This document shows, one piece after another, positions 44,116 through 52,226 of a DNA stretch of 64,000 bases. Origin of the DNA: Mucilaginibacter sp. dw_454. Its GTDB lineage: Bacteria > Bacteroidota > Bacteroidia > Sphingobacteriales > Sphingobacteriaceae. The stretch's first letter is position 1; every line of letters begins with the position of its first letter. The stretch lies in contig NZ_JAAVVB010000003.1 in assembly GCF_018449775.1 (NCBI RefSeq), forward strand, positions 248,001 through 312,000. Reading direction: 5' to 3'. Both the position numbers and the translations under genes were made by a program. The notes under the pieces are model-generated. The model was not told the origin of the DNA, ran no database searches, and saw only the letters and a list, made by a program, of their open reading frames with translations.

Positions 44116-44173
44116 AAAACGCCGATTTTAATTAATGACTTTTAGGTATCAAATATCGCACCCAAATAAAAAG
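44116..44173. repeat. 58-bp direct repeat, left copy
   Basis: AAAACGCCGATTTTAATTAA ... TTTTAGGTATCAAATATCGC ... AAATAAAAAG. It matches 45279-45336 with three mismatches and the same orientation; the pair flanks the gene at 44203-45243. Confidence 0.9.
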
Positions 44174-44202
44174 TATTAATTTTAGGCTTTGAAACCTTTA
44201 AC

Positions 44203-45243
44203 ATGAAATTATCACAATCTACCAGTATCTGCTTTATGGCGTTTTTGTTTCTCAGCTTCAATACTTACGCACAAAATATCGAGAAATTAACACTTAACCT
44301 ACCAACAACTAAAGTTTATTATAGTCTGTATAATAGGATAACATTGATAGACGCAAGGGCAGATACCGTCCATTTGGGAATTTTAAAAACAGGTGCTTTT
44401 AACAAAACAGCAATTCTTGTCGCAAACGAACCGCTACAACAACAACTCAATAAAATTTTAAAAAATCTGACCGATTTTACAGCTAAACAACAAGAGTTGG
44501 TGCTGCAGTTACGCTATATCTGTTTTGCTGAAGCGGTAGGCGGTACTTCTGAAATGGGCTATTTTATGCTGAAAGCTCAATTGTACGCAAAAGTGAATGA
44601 CGGGTACCGAAAAATTAATAGCATTGACACAATAGCACGTGTATCCGCTGTAATAGATGTTTCAAATGAACTGCTACAAACGGGGAGTGAAATATTGTCG
44701 CATTTTATAGCGGTAAACTTAAAAAGGCAGCCATCAAATTATAGTTATGGGTACAATGATGTTGCAAAAGTTGATAGTATTGAAAAAAGCAGACTCTTCG
44801 TTTATAATACCAACACTTATGCCGACGGCTTATATCTAACTTATAAAACCTTCACCGATCAGGTACCGGATATGAGAATAACGGTAGACGGCGATAGCCT
44901 TCAAAAAAATAATGTAAAAGCAGCAGATGAAACAGGCAAACTTAAAAAAGTAAAAACCGGCAACTTTTTTGCCGTAGTTTATAAAGGGGTGCCCTATATT
45001 TCTACTTTTTCTGGATATTACAAGCTTACCAAAAAAAACAACGATTTTTTCTTTAACGGAAAAGTTATAGATTTTATGCATCCTGCCAATAACAGTAGTG
45101 GCAGTGCCGCATCAGCCTTTATGTTTGGCGCTATAGGGGGAGCTGTTGCAGGGGCAATAAATGCAGCGTCATCTACCTCTAATAACACCGAGGGAGAGTT
45201 TAAAGTAAACTATGAAAACGGGCAGTTTATAAAGATTAGATAA
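44203..45243 (+). CDS. Exported protein of unknown function, flanked by direct repeats
   Basis: 346 residues with a signal peptide (MKLSQSTSICFMAFLFLSFNTYAQ). The mature part starts NIEKLTLNLPTTKVYYSLYN and has no domain I recognise. Near the C-terminus a glycine-zipper-like hydrophobic segment (FMFGAIGGAVAGAINAASS, about residues 307-325) could insert into a membrane. It is the only plus-strand gene between manA and icd, both leftward, and 58-bp direct repeats lie 29 bp before its ATG and 35 bp after its stop. This looks like an inserted cassette. Base composition is slightly more AT-rich than its neighbours. Confidence 0.72.
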   Translation: MKLSQSTSICFMAFLFLSFNTYAQNIEKLTLNLPTTKVYYSLYNRITLIDARADTVHLGILKTGAFNKTAILVANEPLQQQLNKILKNLTDFTAKQQELVLQLRYICFAEAVGGTSEMGYFMLKAQLYAKVNDGYRKINSIDTIARVSAVIDVSNELLQTGSEILSHFIAVNLKRQPSNYSYGYNDVAKVDSIEKSRLFVYNTNTYADGLYLTYKTFTDQVPDMRITVDGDSLQKNNVKAADETGKLKKVKTGNFFAVVYKGVPYISTFSGYYKLTKKNNDFFFNGKVIDFMHPANNSSGSAASAFMFGAIGGAVAGAINAASSTSNNTEGEFKVNYENGQFIKIR

Positions 45244-45278
45244 ATTGGGCGTCAGCGAATGTCGCGTTAGCTTGCCAT

Positions 45279-45336
45279 AAAACGCCGATTTTAATTAATG
45301 AATTTTAGGTATCAAATATCGCCCCTAAATAAAAAG
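45279..45336. repeat. 58-bp direct repeat, right copy
   Basis: The second copy of the repeat at 44116-44173, overlapping the beginning of the icd terminator hairpin. Confidence 0.9.
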
Positions 45337-45362
45337 CGGCTCTCATTTCTGAAAGCCGCTTT
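45329..45362 (-). terminator. Terminator of icd
   Basis: On the minus strand AGCGGCTTTCAG-AAA-TGAGAGCCGCT forms a stem with one mismatch followed by TTTTTATT, 25 bp downstream of the icd stop. Confidence 0.88.
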
Positions 45363-45386
45363 CTATAATATCAGAAACGGATAATA

Positions 45387-46616
45387 TTACTTACCTAACT
45401 TCTTTTTCAAGTTTTCGTCAATTGCTTCCAAAAATTCTTCGGTGTACAGGTAGTCTGTGCCGTGCTCAACTTTTGGTTTAATGGTGATGGCCAAATCTTT
45501 GGTCATTTTGCCGCTTTCAACAGTTTCAATACAAACCTGCTCTAAAGCGTGGCAAAAATCAATCAGCTCCTGGTTGCCATCTAGTATGCCACGGAACTCT
45601 AAACCACGGGTCCACGCAAATATAGAGGCAATTGGGTTGGTTGAAGTAGGGCGGCCGGCCTGATACTCGCGGTAGTGACGGGTAACGGTACCATGTGCAG
45701 CTTCAGCTTCCATCACCGTGCCATCCGGAGTAACCAGGGTAGAGGTCATTAAACCTAATGAGCCAAAGCCTTGTGCTACGGTGTCAGACTGTACGTCGCC
45801 ATCATAGTTTTTACAAGCCCAGACAAAGTTGCCGTTCCATTTAAGCGCAGAGGCTACCATGTCGTCAATTAAACGGTGCTCATAAGTGATGCCTGCATCA
45901 GCAAATTTTTGTTTGTAATCGTTTTGATAGATCTCTTCAAAAATATCTTTAAAACGGCCATCATATTTTTTCAGGATGGTGTTTTTGGTAGATAAGTATA
46001 AAGGCCAGCCTTTCATCAGCGCCTGGTTAAAACAAGCATGCGCAAAACCGCGGATTGATTCGTCGGTATTGTACATAGCTAAAGCAACGCCATCGCCTTT
46101 AAAGTTAAATACTTCAAATGATTGCTCCGGGCTGCCATCCTCTGGTGTAAATTTAATGGTAAGCTTGCCTTTGCCTTTAGTTAAAAAGTCGGTAGCGCGG
46201 TACTGATCGCCAAAAGCGTGACGGCCAATGCAGATAGGCGCTGTCCAGTTTGGTACCAGACGCGGCACATTGCTCATTACAATAGGCTCACGAAAAACAG
46301 TGCCGTCCAAAATGTTACGGATAGTACCATTTGGCGATTTCCACATTTGTTTCAGGTTAAACTCTGCAACGCGGGCCTCGTCAGGTGTAATGGTAGCGCA
46401 TTTAATGCCTACGCCATGTTCTTTAATGGCATTTGCAGCATCAATAGTTACTTGGTCATTGGTTTCATCACGATACTCTAAACCAAGATCATAGTATTTA
46501 ATATCAAGGTCAAGGTACGGCACTATCAGCTTATCTTTAATAAACTTCCAGATAATGCGGGTCATTTCATCGCCATCCAGCTCAACTACCGGATTATTTA
46601 CTTTAATTTTTGACAT
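45387..46616 (-). CDS. icd: NADP-dependent isocitrate dehydrogenase
   Basis: 409 residues from ATG 46616. An upstream in-frame ATG at 46682 is rejected, because [20 protein letters not shown] is the conserved N-terminus. This is the dimeric eukaryote-like NADP-IDH subfamily: substrate-binding [19 protein letters not shown], metal-binding [10 protein letters not shown] and YDGDVQSD, and NADP-binding [17 protein letters not shown]. It oxidatively decarboxylates isocitrate to 2-oxoglutarate in the TCA cycle. Single gene. A TATCTTTG -7-like box lies about 32 bp before the start (46648-46655 on the minus strand). Confidence 0.95.
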   Translation of the reverse strand: MSKIKVNNPVVELDGDEMTRIIWKFIKDKLIVPYLDLDIKYYDLGLEYRDETNDQVTIDAANAIKEHGVGIKCATITPDEARVAEFNLKQMWKSPNGTIRNILDGTVFREPIVMSNVPRLVPNWTAPICIGRHAFGDQYRATDFLTKGKGKLTIKFTPEDGSPEQSFEVFNFKGDGVALAMYNTDESIRGFAHACFNQALMKGWPLYLSTKNTILKKYDGRFKDIFEEIYQNDYKQKFADAGITYEHRLIDDMVASALKWNGNFVWACKNYDGDVQSDTVAQGFGSLGLMTSTLVTPDGTVMEAEAAHGTVTRHYREYQAGRPTSTNPIASIFAWTRGLEFRGILDGNQELIDFCHALEQVCIETVESGKMTKDLAITIKPKVEHGTDYLYTEEFLEAIDENLKKKLGK

Positions 46617-46838
46617 ACCAGGTATTAATTTTTTTGTAGTGTGGCTCCAAAGATATAAAATACAGGCAATCAATAATTGCATGATATTGTAAAATAGTGG
46701 TTAATTTTAAATAAATTAGAAGCGGATATGGTTTTAACCAACAATCCTGATAAATTTAACTAATGAACAAGCCTTTACTACGTATAAACCTAACGTCGGG
46801 CTTTGTGTATTATAAACTATAGCCCGCGGATATTTAGA

Positions 46839-47546
46839 ATGAATCACTTTATCAAAAGATTTTTTTTGCTGATGATTATAGTCGGTGCCGCTGGTACTGT
46901 TAAGGCGCAGATGGGCTATGATTATGCACAATACGACCTTGGATTAGGCCTAGACATGAATAAGGCCTATACTGATGCGCAAACCATAAAAAGCACCCGC
47001 TCAGGGCATTTAACTTTTAACTATAACGCCACACCGTTTGTAAATTATATCATAGAGTTTCAAACAGGTACCTTGCAGGGCGGCGATTCTTTGCATACAA
47101 CCTCTGGCCGCCAGTTTACCAATAGCTACAATGCAGTAATGTTTAAAGGACAGTTACAAATGGGCGAACTGATTGATTACTCGCAAAGTAACATGGCTAA
47201 TGCATTTAAAAACTTGTACGTGTCGTCAGGTATTGGTTTTGTGGTAAACCATATCACAGACATTAACCGGGCCTCCATTAAAACTCCGGGTTTTTATACC
47301 AGCGGCTCGCTTAACTCTAATCAGATATTGATTCCTGCCCGCATTGGGTATGAGTTTAAGGTATTTAATAAGTATGACCAGCCGGGTTTTAAGATTGACT
47401 TAGGCTATCAGTATAATTTTATTATGGGCGATGGGTTAGACGGATTTACTGCCGGAACGCAAAAGGATTCTTACTCACAGCTTTCAATTGGTCTTAAATT
47501 TTCTGTTGGCGGCATTGCGTCATACCGTAAACAGATATCCTTTTAA
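46839..47546 (+). CDS. Exported outer-membrane beta-barrel-like protein
   Basis: 235 residues from ATG 46839 (signal peptide MNHFIKRFFLLMIIVGAAGTVKAQ); a GTG 12 codons earlier gives no better start. The mature part has alternating strands rich in aromatic residues and Gly (GHLTFNYNATPFVNYIIEFQ, IGYEFKVFNK, FKIDLGYQYNFIMG, YSQLSIGLKFSVGG), consistent with a small outer-membrane barrel. I cannot name the family. It stands alone. Confidence 0.7.
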   Translation: MNHFIKRFFLLMIIVGAAGTVKAQMGYDYAQYDLGLGLDMNKAYTDAQTIKSTRSGHLTFNYNATPFVNYIIEFQTGTLQGGDSLHTTSGRQFTNSYNAVMFKGQLQMGELIDYSQSNMANAFKNLYVSSGIGFVVNHITDINRASIKTPGFYTSGSLNSNQILIPARIGYEFKVFNKYDQPGFKIDLGYQYNFIMGDGLDGFTAGTQKDSYSQLSIGLKFSVGGIASYRKQISF

Positions 47547-47617
47547 ACTGCCATTTATAGGTTATTGATTTTTTTTGGCAGGATTTTTTCTGTATATAAA
47601 CTATAAGCAATAAACTT

Positions 47618-48049
47618 ATGAAACACAACAATGATCCCTTTAACAACGAAAATGATGACAGGGATAAAACTTTGAAAGATGAGTTAGGCGAAACTATTGA
47701 CAAAGAACAACTACGCTTTAACGAAGATACCAATAGCTATGAGCTGGATGTAAACAGCGATGACCCCGATTACGATCATCCTGATCCATATAATACTTCA
47801 CAAAAAAATGGTGCGGATATTAATTCGACATATGATGAAGCTAACCCCTATGATGCGGCAGACGAATATATTTCCAATGAGTCGTTAGAAACAGATGTTG
47901 ATCAATTGGGTATGCATATAGATAACGGTGAAATAATAAGTGTAGACCCGGTTGATGAATCGCTGGCTCATACACCCGAAGATGACCGGGACGATCTGGA
48001 CGAAGAGGGTTACCCCAAAAATGATACACCTGACAATTTTAAGCGCTAG
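47618..48049 (+). CDS. Acidic protein of unknown function
   Basis: 143 residues, extremely rich in Asp, Glu and Asn, with no signal peptide, helix pattern or cysteine. It starts MKHNNDPFNNENDDRDKTLK and is likely intrinsically disordered. Its own ATG, the terminator just after the stop and codon usage like that of its neighbours support a real gene. No family recognised. Another highly acidic small protein is encoded at 52884-53168, with no obvious homology. Confidence 0.68.
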   Translation: MKHNNDPFNNENDDRDKTLKDELGETIDKEQLRFNEDTNSYELDVNSDDPDYDHPDPYNTSQKNGADINSTYDEANPYDAADEYISNESLETDVDQLGMHIDNGEIISVDPVDESLAHTPEDDRDDLDEEGYPKNDTPDNFKR

Positions 48050-48050
48050 C

Positions 48051-48084
48051 AAAAAAGGCTGATCACACGATCAGCCTTTTTTGT
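48051..48084. terminator. Bidirectional terminator
   Basis: AAAAAGGCTGATC and GATCAGCCTTTTT pair around a 4-nt loop; it separates two converging genes. Confidence 0.93.
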
Positions 48085-48654
48085 TTATTGTACTTTGACC
48101 AGAAACAGCCGGTCGGCAGTATAAGTATATATACCGTTAGTGTTATGCAGTCGCGGGTCTATAATAAGCCACACCATCTCATTAGTGCTCTGGCTAACCA
48201 ATTCGATCGGTTTATTGGCTGACCTGAAAAATGGGTCAGCATCAAAATCTACATAAGTTTGTCCGTTTACATCGTACGTGGTATAATTGTAATACTGCGG
48301 CCCGGGCGAATCCTCTATAGTTAACTTAAAGCCGGCGAAATTTTTATCTGCAGAGAAAAGTATAGAATAATAAAACGCATTTGCATTTACAGAACTCAAT
48401 AATTGGCCGGTTTGGGTATATGTTTCGGTTTTGTCGTTTTCGCAAAACCAATCGCCCGTAAAAAAAGCTTTATCAGTAGTGTCTGTTTTGCCCGTGGTTC
48501 CGGTTGCACCAGTGATGCCGGTAATTCCTGTGGTACCTGTAGTGCCTATAGCCGCACCGGTATCTTTCGGAAAAATCGGCGGATCAAGCTTGCAGGCCGA
48601 CAAACTAGATATACCGAAAATTAGCCCTGCCAAAAATTTATAGCTGTTGCCCAT
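48085..48654 (-). CDS. Lipoprotein with short collagen-like Gly-X-Thr repeats
   Basis: 189 residues. Lipoprotein signal MGNSYKFLAGLIFGISSLSAC. After the Cys, a short PPIFPKDTGAAI linker leads into about seven GXX triplets (GTTGTTGITGITGATGTTGK), resembling bacterial collagen-like sequences, then a C-terminal domain of about 125 residues with strands (FTGDWFCENDKTETYTQTGQ and YTADRLFLVKVQ). The C-terminal part looks like lipocalin-type domains common in Bacteroidota lipoproteins. The ligand is unknown. The repeat is short, so a collagen triple helix is unlikely to be stable alone. Confidence 0.75.
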   Translation of the reverse strand: MGNSYKFLAGLIFGISSLSACKLDPPIFPKDTGAAIGTTGTTGITGITGATGTTGKTDTTDKAFFTGDWFCENDKTETYTQTGQLLSSVNANAFYYSILFSADKNFAGFKLTIEDSPGPQYYNYTTYDVNGQTYVDFDADPFFRSANKPIELVSQSTNEMVWLIIDPRLHNTNGIYTYTADRLFLVKVQ

Positions 48655-48745
48655 CGGGTTAGATACGTTTATAAATAGGTATATAGTTTTTTGGACGAAT
48701 AAAAACGGAGTAAGGTTGCTTTGTTAATACAAATGTAATATTTGC

Positions 48746-50566
48746 TTAGTCAAAGTCCAGATTAAAACGCTGGCGAAGCTCTATCAGTTTAGGGTTTTTG
48801 GCAGCCATGTATTGATATTTTTCCTGGCTGGTATAAGGTTTCTTAACCCTTACCTGCTCATCAATACGTGTGTTAACTTCAATGTCGTAATTGTTAAGCG
48901 CTTTACGCAGATAGTTCATTAATGCCGGCTTGTCTTCACGGAAAGATTGTTCGAGTGTTTTATTCTCTACTATTACCTCAAACATGTAAGGTTTAAGCAT
49001 TTTTGGTGCTTCAGAAGAAAATACGGTTAACAGGTTCATCTTGCCTTCGGCTTTAACGCGCGCCGCAAAAATATGCCAGTGTTTCAAGAAGTCGTCTATA
49101 CTGAAATCTTCTTTAGTATCACCTTTTTCGTAAGGATCTTCTTCTTCTTCTGCAACCGTTTCGGTTATACTGCCTATGCCCTTTAATGATGGTATTTTGA
49201 TAGATGCGGTAGCACCTGCATTGGGTATAAATGTAGGTTTTGGCTTTTCTTCTACCGGGGCAGGCGCGGGTTTTACAGGCTCTGGAGTTTGATTTGCAGG
49301 TGTTTCGGTGATTTTTGGTGTAGTGCTATAACTAGCCGGAGCGTCGCTCACCATGGCTACCGTATTGCCGGGTAGTGCGGGTTGTTGAGGCGCTATTGCT
49401 GCGGAATCAGGTTTTTTTTTTAATTGCTCGTTATCGGGCATTGCAGTTAGCGGGGCGGTGGCCAGGTTAAACACCGAGAGCAGATGGCACATTTTTAACA
49501 GTGCCAGCTCAACCTGTAAGCGTTGGTTTTTGCTCAGCTTGTAATTCAGATCGCACTGATTGGCAATATTTAATGCCGATATCAGGAACGATACGCTAGA
49601 TGCCTGCGACTGCTGGGTATATTTAGCTTTAATCCCCTCGCTTACCTCCAGCAATTTAACCGTTGCAGGGTCCTTAGTCACCAATAAGTTACGCAAATGC
49701 TCTGACAATCCCGAAATAAAATGCGCGCCGTCAAACCCCTTCGATAAGATCTCGTCAAAACACAAAAGCGTTTTAGCCGTATTTTCGGTCAGCAGGCTTT
49801 CAGTGATATTAAAGTAATAATCGTAATCAAGAATATTAAGGTTATCAATCACCGAGCGATAGGTGACATCAGCGCCAGAAAAGCTGACAATCTGGTCAAA
49901 CATTGACAGGGCATCACGCAAGCCGCCATCAGCTTTTTGGGCGATAATGTGCAGGCCGTCGTCCTCGTATTTAATATCTTCTTTTTTCGCTATCGATGCC
50001 AGATGATTAGCCATATCCTCAACACGGATACGGTTAAAGTCAAAGATCTGGCAACGCGACAGGATAGTAGGCAGAATTTTATGCTTCTCTGTAGTTGCCA
50101 ATATAAATATCGCGTAATGAGGCGGTTCTTCCAGCGTTTTTAGGAAAGCGTTAAAAGCCGCCTGCGATAGCATGTGCACCTCATCAATAATATATACTTT
50201 ATAGCGTGCGCCTTGTGGTGGTATGCGCACCTGCTCAATCAGGCTGCGGATATCGTCGACCGAGTTGTTGGAGGCTGCATCCAGCTCATGCACATTGAAT
50301 GAATTACCGTTTTGGAATGATATGCAACTTGGGCAAGTGCCACAGGCTTCGCCGTTGGGCTGCAAATTTTCGCAATTAATGGTTTTGGCCAGGATACGTG
50401 CACAGGTAGTTTTGCCCACGCCACGCGGACCACAGAACAAAAACGCCTGCGCCAGCTGATTATTTTTAATGGCGTTTTTTAGCGTGTTTGTTATATGTTG
50501 CTGACCGACAACGGTTTCGAAAGTAACCGGGCGGTATTTGCGTGCCGAAACAATGAAATTATCCAC
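48746..50566 (-). CDS. dnaX: DNA polymerase III subunits gamma/tau
   Basis: 606 residues. AAA+ clamp-loader ATPase: Walker A GPRGVGKT (46-53), zinc module C65, C75, C78 and C81, Walker B VYIIDEVHMLS, and SRC arginine finger ILSRCQIFDF. Clamp-loader domain III follows, then a Pro/Ala-rich linker (about residues 385-470) and a tau-like C-terminal domain (SIDDFLKHWHIFAARVKAEGK). It loads the sliding clamp and organises the replisome. No AAAAAAG slippage site is obvious at the gamma/tau boundary, so programmed frameshifting is not claimed. Monocistronic. Confidence 0.96.
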   Translation of the reverse strand: MDNFIVSARKYRPVTFETVVGQQHITNTLKNAIKNNQLAQAFLFCGPRGVGKTTCARILAKTINCENLQPNGEACGTCPSCISFQNGNSFNVHELDAASNNSVDDIRSLIEQVRIPPQGARYKVYIIDEVHMLSQAAFNAFLKTLEEPPHYAIFILATTEKHKILPTILSRCQIFDFNRIRVEDMANHLASIAKKEDIKYEDDGLHIIAQKADGGLRDALSMFDQIVSFSGADVTYRSVIDNLNILDYDYYFNITESLLTENTAKTLLCFDEILSKGFDGAHFISGLSEHLRNLLVTKDPATVKLLEVSEGIKAKYTQQSQASSVSFLISALNIANQCDLNYKLSKNQRLQVELALLKMCHLLSVFNLATAPLTAMPDNEQLKKKPDSAAIAPQQPALPGNTVAMVSDAPASYSTTPKITETPANQTPEPVKPAPAPVEEKPKPTFIPNAGATASIKIPSLKGIGSITETVAEEEEDPYEKGDTKEDFSIDDFLKHWHIFAARVKAEGKMNLLTVFSSEAPKMLKPYMFEVIVENKTLEQSFREDKPALMNYLRKALNNYDIEVNTRIDEQVRVKKPYTSQEKYQYMAAKNPKLIELRQRFNLDFD

Positions 50567-50676
50567 AGCTACTAAGTTAACAAGAAATTGCGTTTCTGGA
50601 AAGCAGGGTGGGGGATTGTTGATAAATTGGTTTGAGGAGGGGGAGTAGAGGGAACCTCCTTCTTGTAAAAAGCGTT

Positions 50677-50756
50677 GTCATCCTGAGCGATAGCGAAGGA
50701 TCTTATAAAAGCTATTACAAAGCGTCCAAGATCCTGGCACATAGCCCATCAGGACA
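50677..50756. repeat. Family C repeat; left arm perfect partner of 52839-52866
   Basis: GTCATCCTGAGCGATAGCGA AGGATCTT (28 bp) is the exact reverse complement of the copy at 52839-52866. Its own downstream partner arm (AAGATCCTGGCACATAGCCC ATCAGGAC) is degenerate. Confidence 0.85.
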
Positions 50757-50787
50757 GTTGGGGTGTAGCTGTATTCATAATTAATGA

Positions 50788-50982
50788 ATGGCTAACATTT
50801 TAAAAATACAAAAAGATGAAAACGGTAAATCCTATATTCAAATGCCAAAGGATTATGACCCCGATAATCCAAACATATCTATTACAGTTTATCCACACTT
50901 AACGATTGAGGAGGCATATTTAAAGTCGTGCGCCCGTGATGCTCAAAACCAACGGTCCAAAGATGACAGTCAAGCACATTGA
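50788..50982 (+). CDS. Short hypothetical protein, possibly truncated
   Basis: 64 residues starting MANILKIQKDENGKSYIQMP. The N-terminal 45 residues look like a genuine protein (ISITVYPHLTIEEAYLKSC), the last 20 are low-quality. It overlaps the minus-strand gene 50882-51211 by 101 bp, so at least one of the two tails is probably spurious or a fusion junction. No family recognised; it could be the remnant of a longer gene cut by a deletion. Confidence 0.4.
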   Translation: MANILKIQKDENGKSYIQMPKDYDPDNPNISITVYPHLTIEEAYLKSCARDAQNQRSKDDSQAH

Positions 50983-51211
50983 TCCAATTATTATTTTCTG
51001 CCAATGGTTTGTTTACTTCTGTAATAGAATTTCCATAATCAGTTGGCGCAAAAATCTTTATTACACTCGCACCTATTTCTACTGATATTTTTAAATCATC
51101 TCCCATGCTATTTAATAACGCCTCTACGTATCGTTGTTCTGTTATAAATATCAAGGTTAATATTCCGCTATCGTCTGCGGCTATTGTAATATCTTTTATT
51201 AAATTTTGCAT
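50882..51211 (-). CDS. Hypothetical protein, converging on 50788-50982
   Basis: 109 residues starting MQNLIKDITIAADDSGILTL. The first 90 residues have a regular alpha/beta pattern (FITEQRYVEALLNSMGDDLK, ISVEIGASVIKIFAP), while the last 20 overlap the converging plus-strand frame and look random. No recognisable family, no signal peptide. It is part of the AT-rich island between dnaX and the rpsF region. Confidence 0.45.
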   Translation of the reverse strand: MQNLIKDITIAADDSGILTLIFITEQRYVEALLNSMGDDLKISVEIGASVIKIFAPTDYGNSITEVNKPLAENNNWINVLDCHLWTVGFEHHGRTTLNMPPQSLSVDKL

Positions 51212-51359
51212 ACCGTATTCATTTTGTTCACATATTGTATTTATTCGATATGGTTGTATATTTATATCCTTTAAGCCGATACTACTTAACCCATACGCTA
51301 CAAAGCAGCCAGCATAACGGACTCATTAACCTATCGCAATAGATCCGTAATTCCGAAAG

Positions 51360-51458
51360 ATATTTGTTTAACAAACAGCGCAACCGTGTCGTTTACTTTT
51401 GGTTCTGGCGAGCCTTCGGAGGTGACGACATTGGTTGCGTTTGCTGTTAAACAAATAT
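51360..51458. repeat. 99-bp imperfect inverted repeat
   Basis: ATATTTGTTTAACAAACAGC GCAACCGTGTCG (51360-51391) pairs with CGACATTGGTTGCGTTTGCT GTTAAACAAATAT (51426-51458). The 34-nt central part is GC-richer than the arms. Confidence 0.7.
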
Positions 51459-51646
51459 GATCAATTTTATATGTTTAATATACACACTATCAATGATATC
51501 GATATTTTTGTATTTTCGTAACAATTAACACTCACCGTAAATCGCCAGCCATATGAACAGTAAAACATAGAGAACAACTAGCTTACCCATAAGCAAGTAC
51601 ATAATGTACCATTTCGATTTGTTGTTCTAAATTCTCACATACAACA

Positions 51647-51757
51647 GCATGCAAATTCGATACAAGTACACCCTTAACCCGGTGTGGCTATATCTTTGCA
51701 TGCGAGGCCGTGAGAAGCCCTGAACAACTAAGATTAAGTAGCCCACCGGGCTTTTTG
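51647..51757 (+). ncRNA. Structured leader or small RNA with competing hairpins
   Basis: GCATGCAAA (51647-51655) is perfectly complementary to TTTGCATGC (51695-51703), and CCCGGTG (51678-51684) to CACCGGG (51744-51750). The latter also belongs to a compact terminator GCCC-ACC-GGGC followed by TTTTT (51741-51756), and AAGCCC (51715-51720) can pair with GGGCTT. TATCTTTG (51691-51698) is also a good -7 promoter box. Either a short RNA of about 50 nt or an attenuator before the gene at 51780; no known family recognised. Confidence 0.4.
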
Positions 51758-51779
51758 TTAATGTTCTAAATTCTCACAA

Positions 51780-52223
51780 ATGAAACTTACCATATTGAAT
51801 AAGGCGCTGATCGCGCTGGGTGGCATATTAGCCATTTTTATAATTACCAACCCATCAGCATCGGCCTTTAAAGAATACCTGGGCAGGAATAACTATAAAG
51901 GCCTAAAAAGACAAAGCAATTATTTTATATTTAGCGAATACCAAGATAGCTCTTACACCGACCATGTAAGGCATGAAGAGAAGTACTATGGTGTATTAGG
52001 TAATTTTATGGTTTATCATGAACCATTTGAAAACATTGGACGACAAGGAATCCCCCAAGACACTACCATGTATGGAAGCCCTAAAATGACGATCAGTCAA
52101 TTTGCTCAAAAAATTAAAAGTAGATACCCTGAATACAGGGCAATTGACAATAAAATTTTAGTGGAAAAAATTCTTAATAAATACCCGGTTTATAAAGAAA
52201 CAGTTAATTTGTCTTCAAATTAA
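51780..52223 (+). CDS. Small membrane protein with C-terminal KYPxY motifs
   Basis: 147 residues. One N-terminal transmembrane helix (ALIALGGILAIFIITNPSASAF), whose TNPSxxxF end resembles small inner-membrane proteins of the DUF4359-like type. The middle region shows FIFSEYQDSSYTD and KYYGVLGNFMVYHE. The C-terminus ISQFAQKIKSRYPEYRAIDN and ILNKYPVYKETVNL contains two RYPxY/KYPxY units that I know from unrelated phage and membrane proteins. No demonstrated function. It is spaced 3 bp from the HEPN-motif gene, so the two probably form an operon. Confidence 0.68.
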   Translation: MKLTILNKALIALGGILAIFIITNPSASAFKEYLGRNNYKGLKRQSNYFIFSEYQDSSYTDHVRHEEKYYGVLGNFMVYHEPFENIGRQGIPQDTTMYGSPKMTISQFAQKIKSRYPEYRAIDNKILVEKILNKYPVYKETVNLSSN

Positions 52224-52226
52224 CAC

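Larger units (their letters stand above)
51212..51779. other. 568-bp intergenic region with repeats and leader structures
   Basis: No convincing gene. It contains a long inverted repeat (51360-51458), a short hairpin (GAGAACAAC...GTTGTTCT, about 51571-51627), a 17-bp direct repeat TGTTCTAAATTCTCACA (51623-51639 and 51762-51778) and the structured leader listed separately. Confidence 0.6.

Noticed and set aside
48746..50566. Programmed frameshift in dnaX to make gamma
   Set aside because: No convincing slippery heptamer with a following hairpin at the domain boundary was seen.
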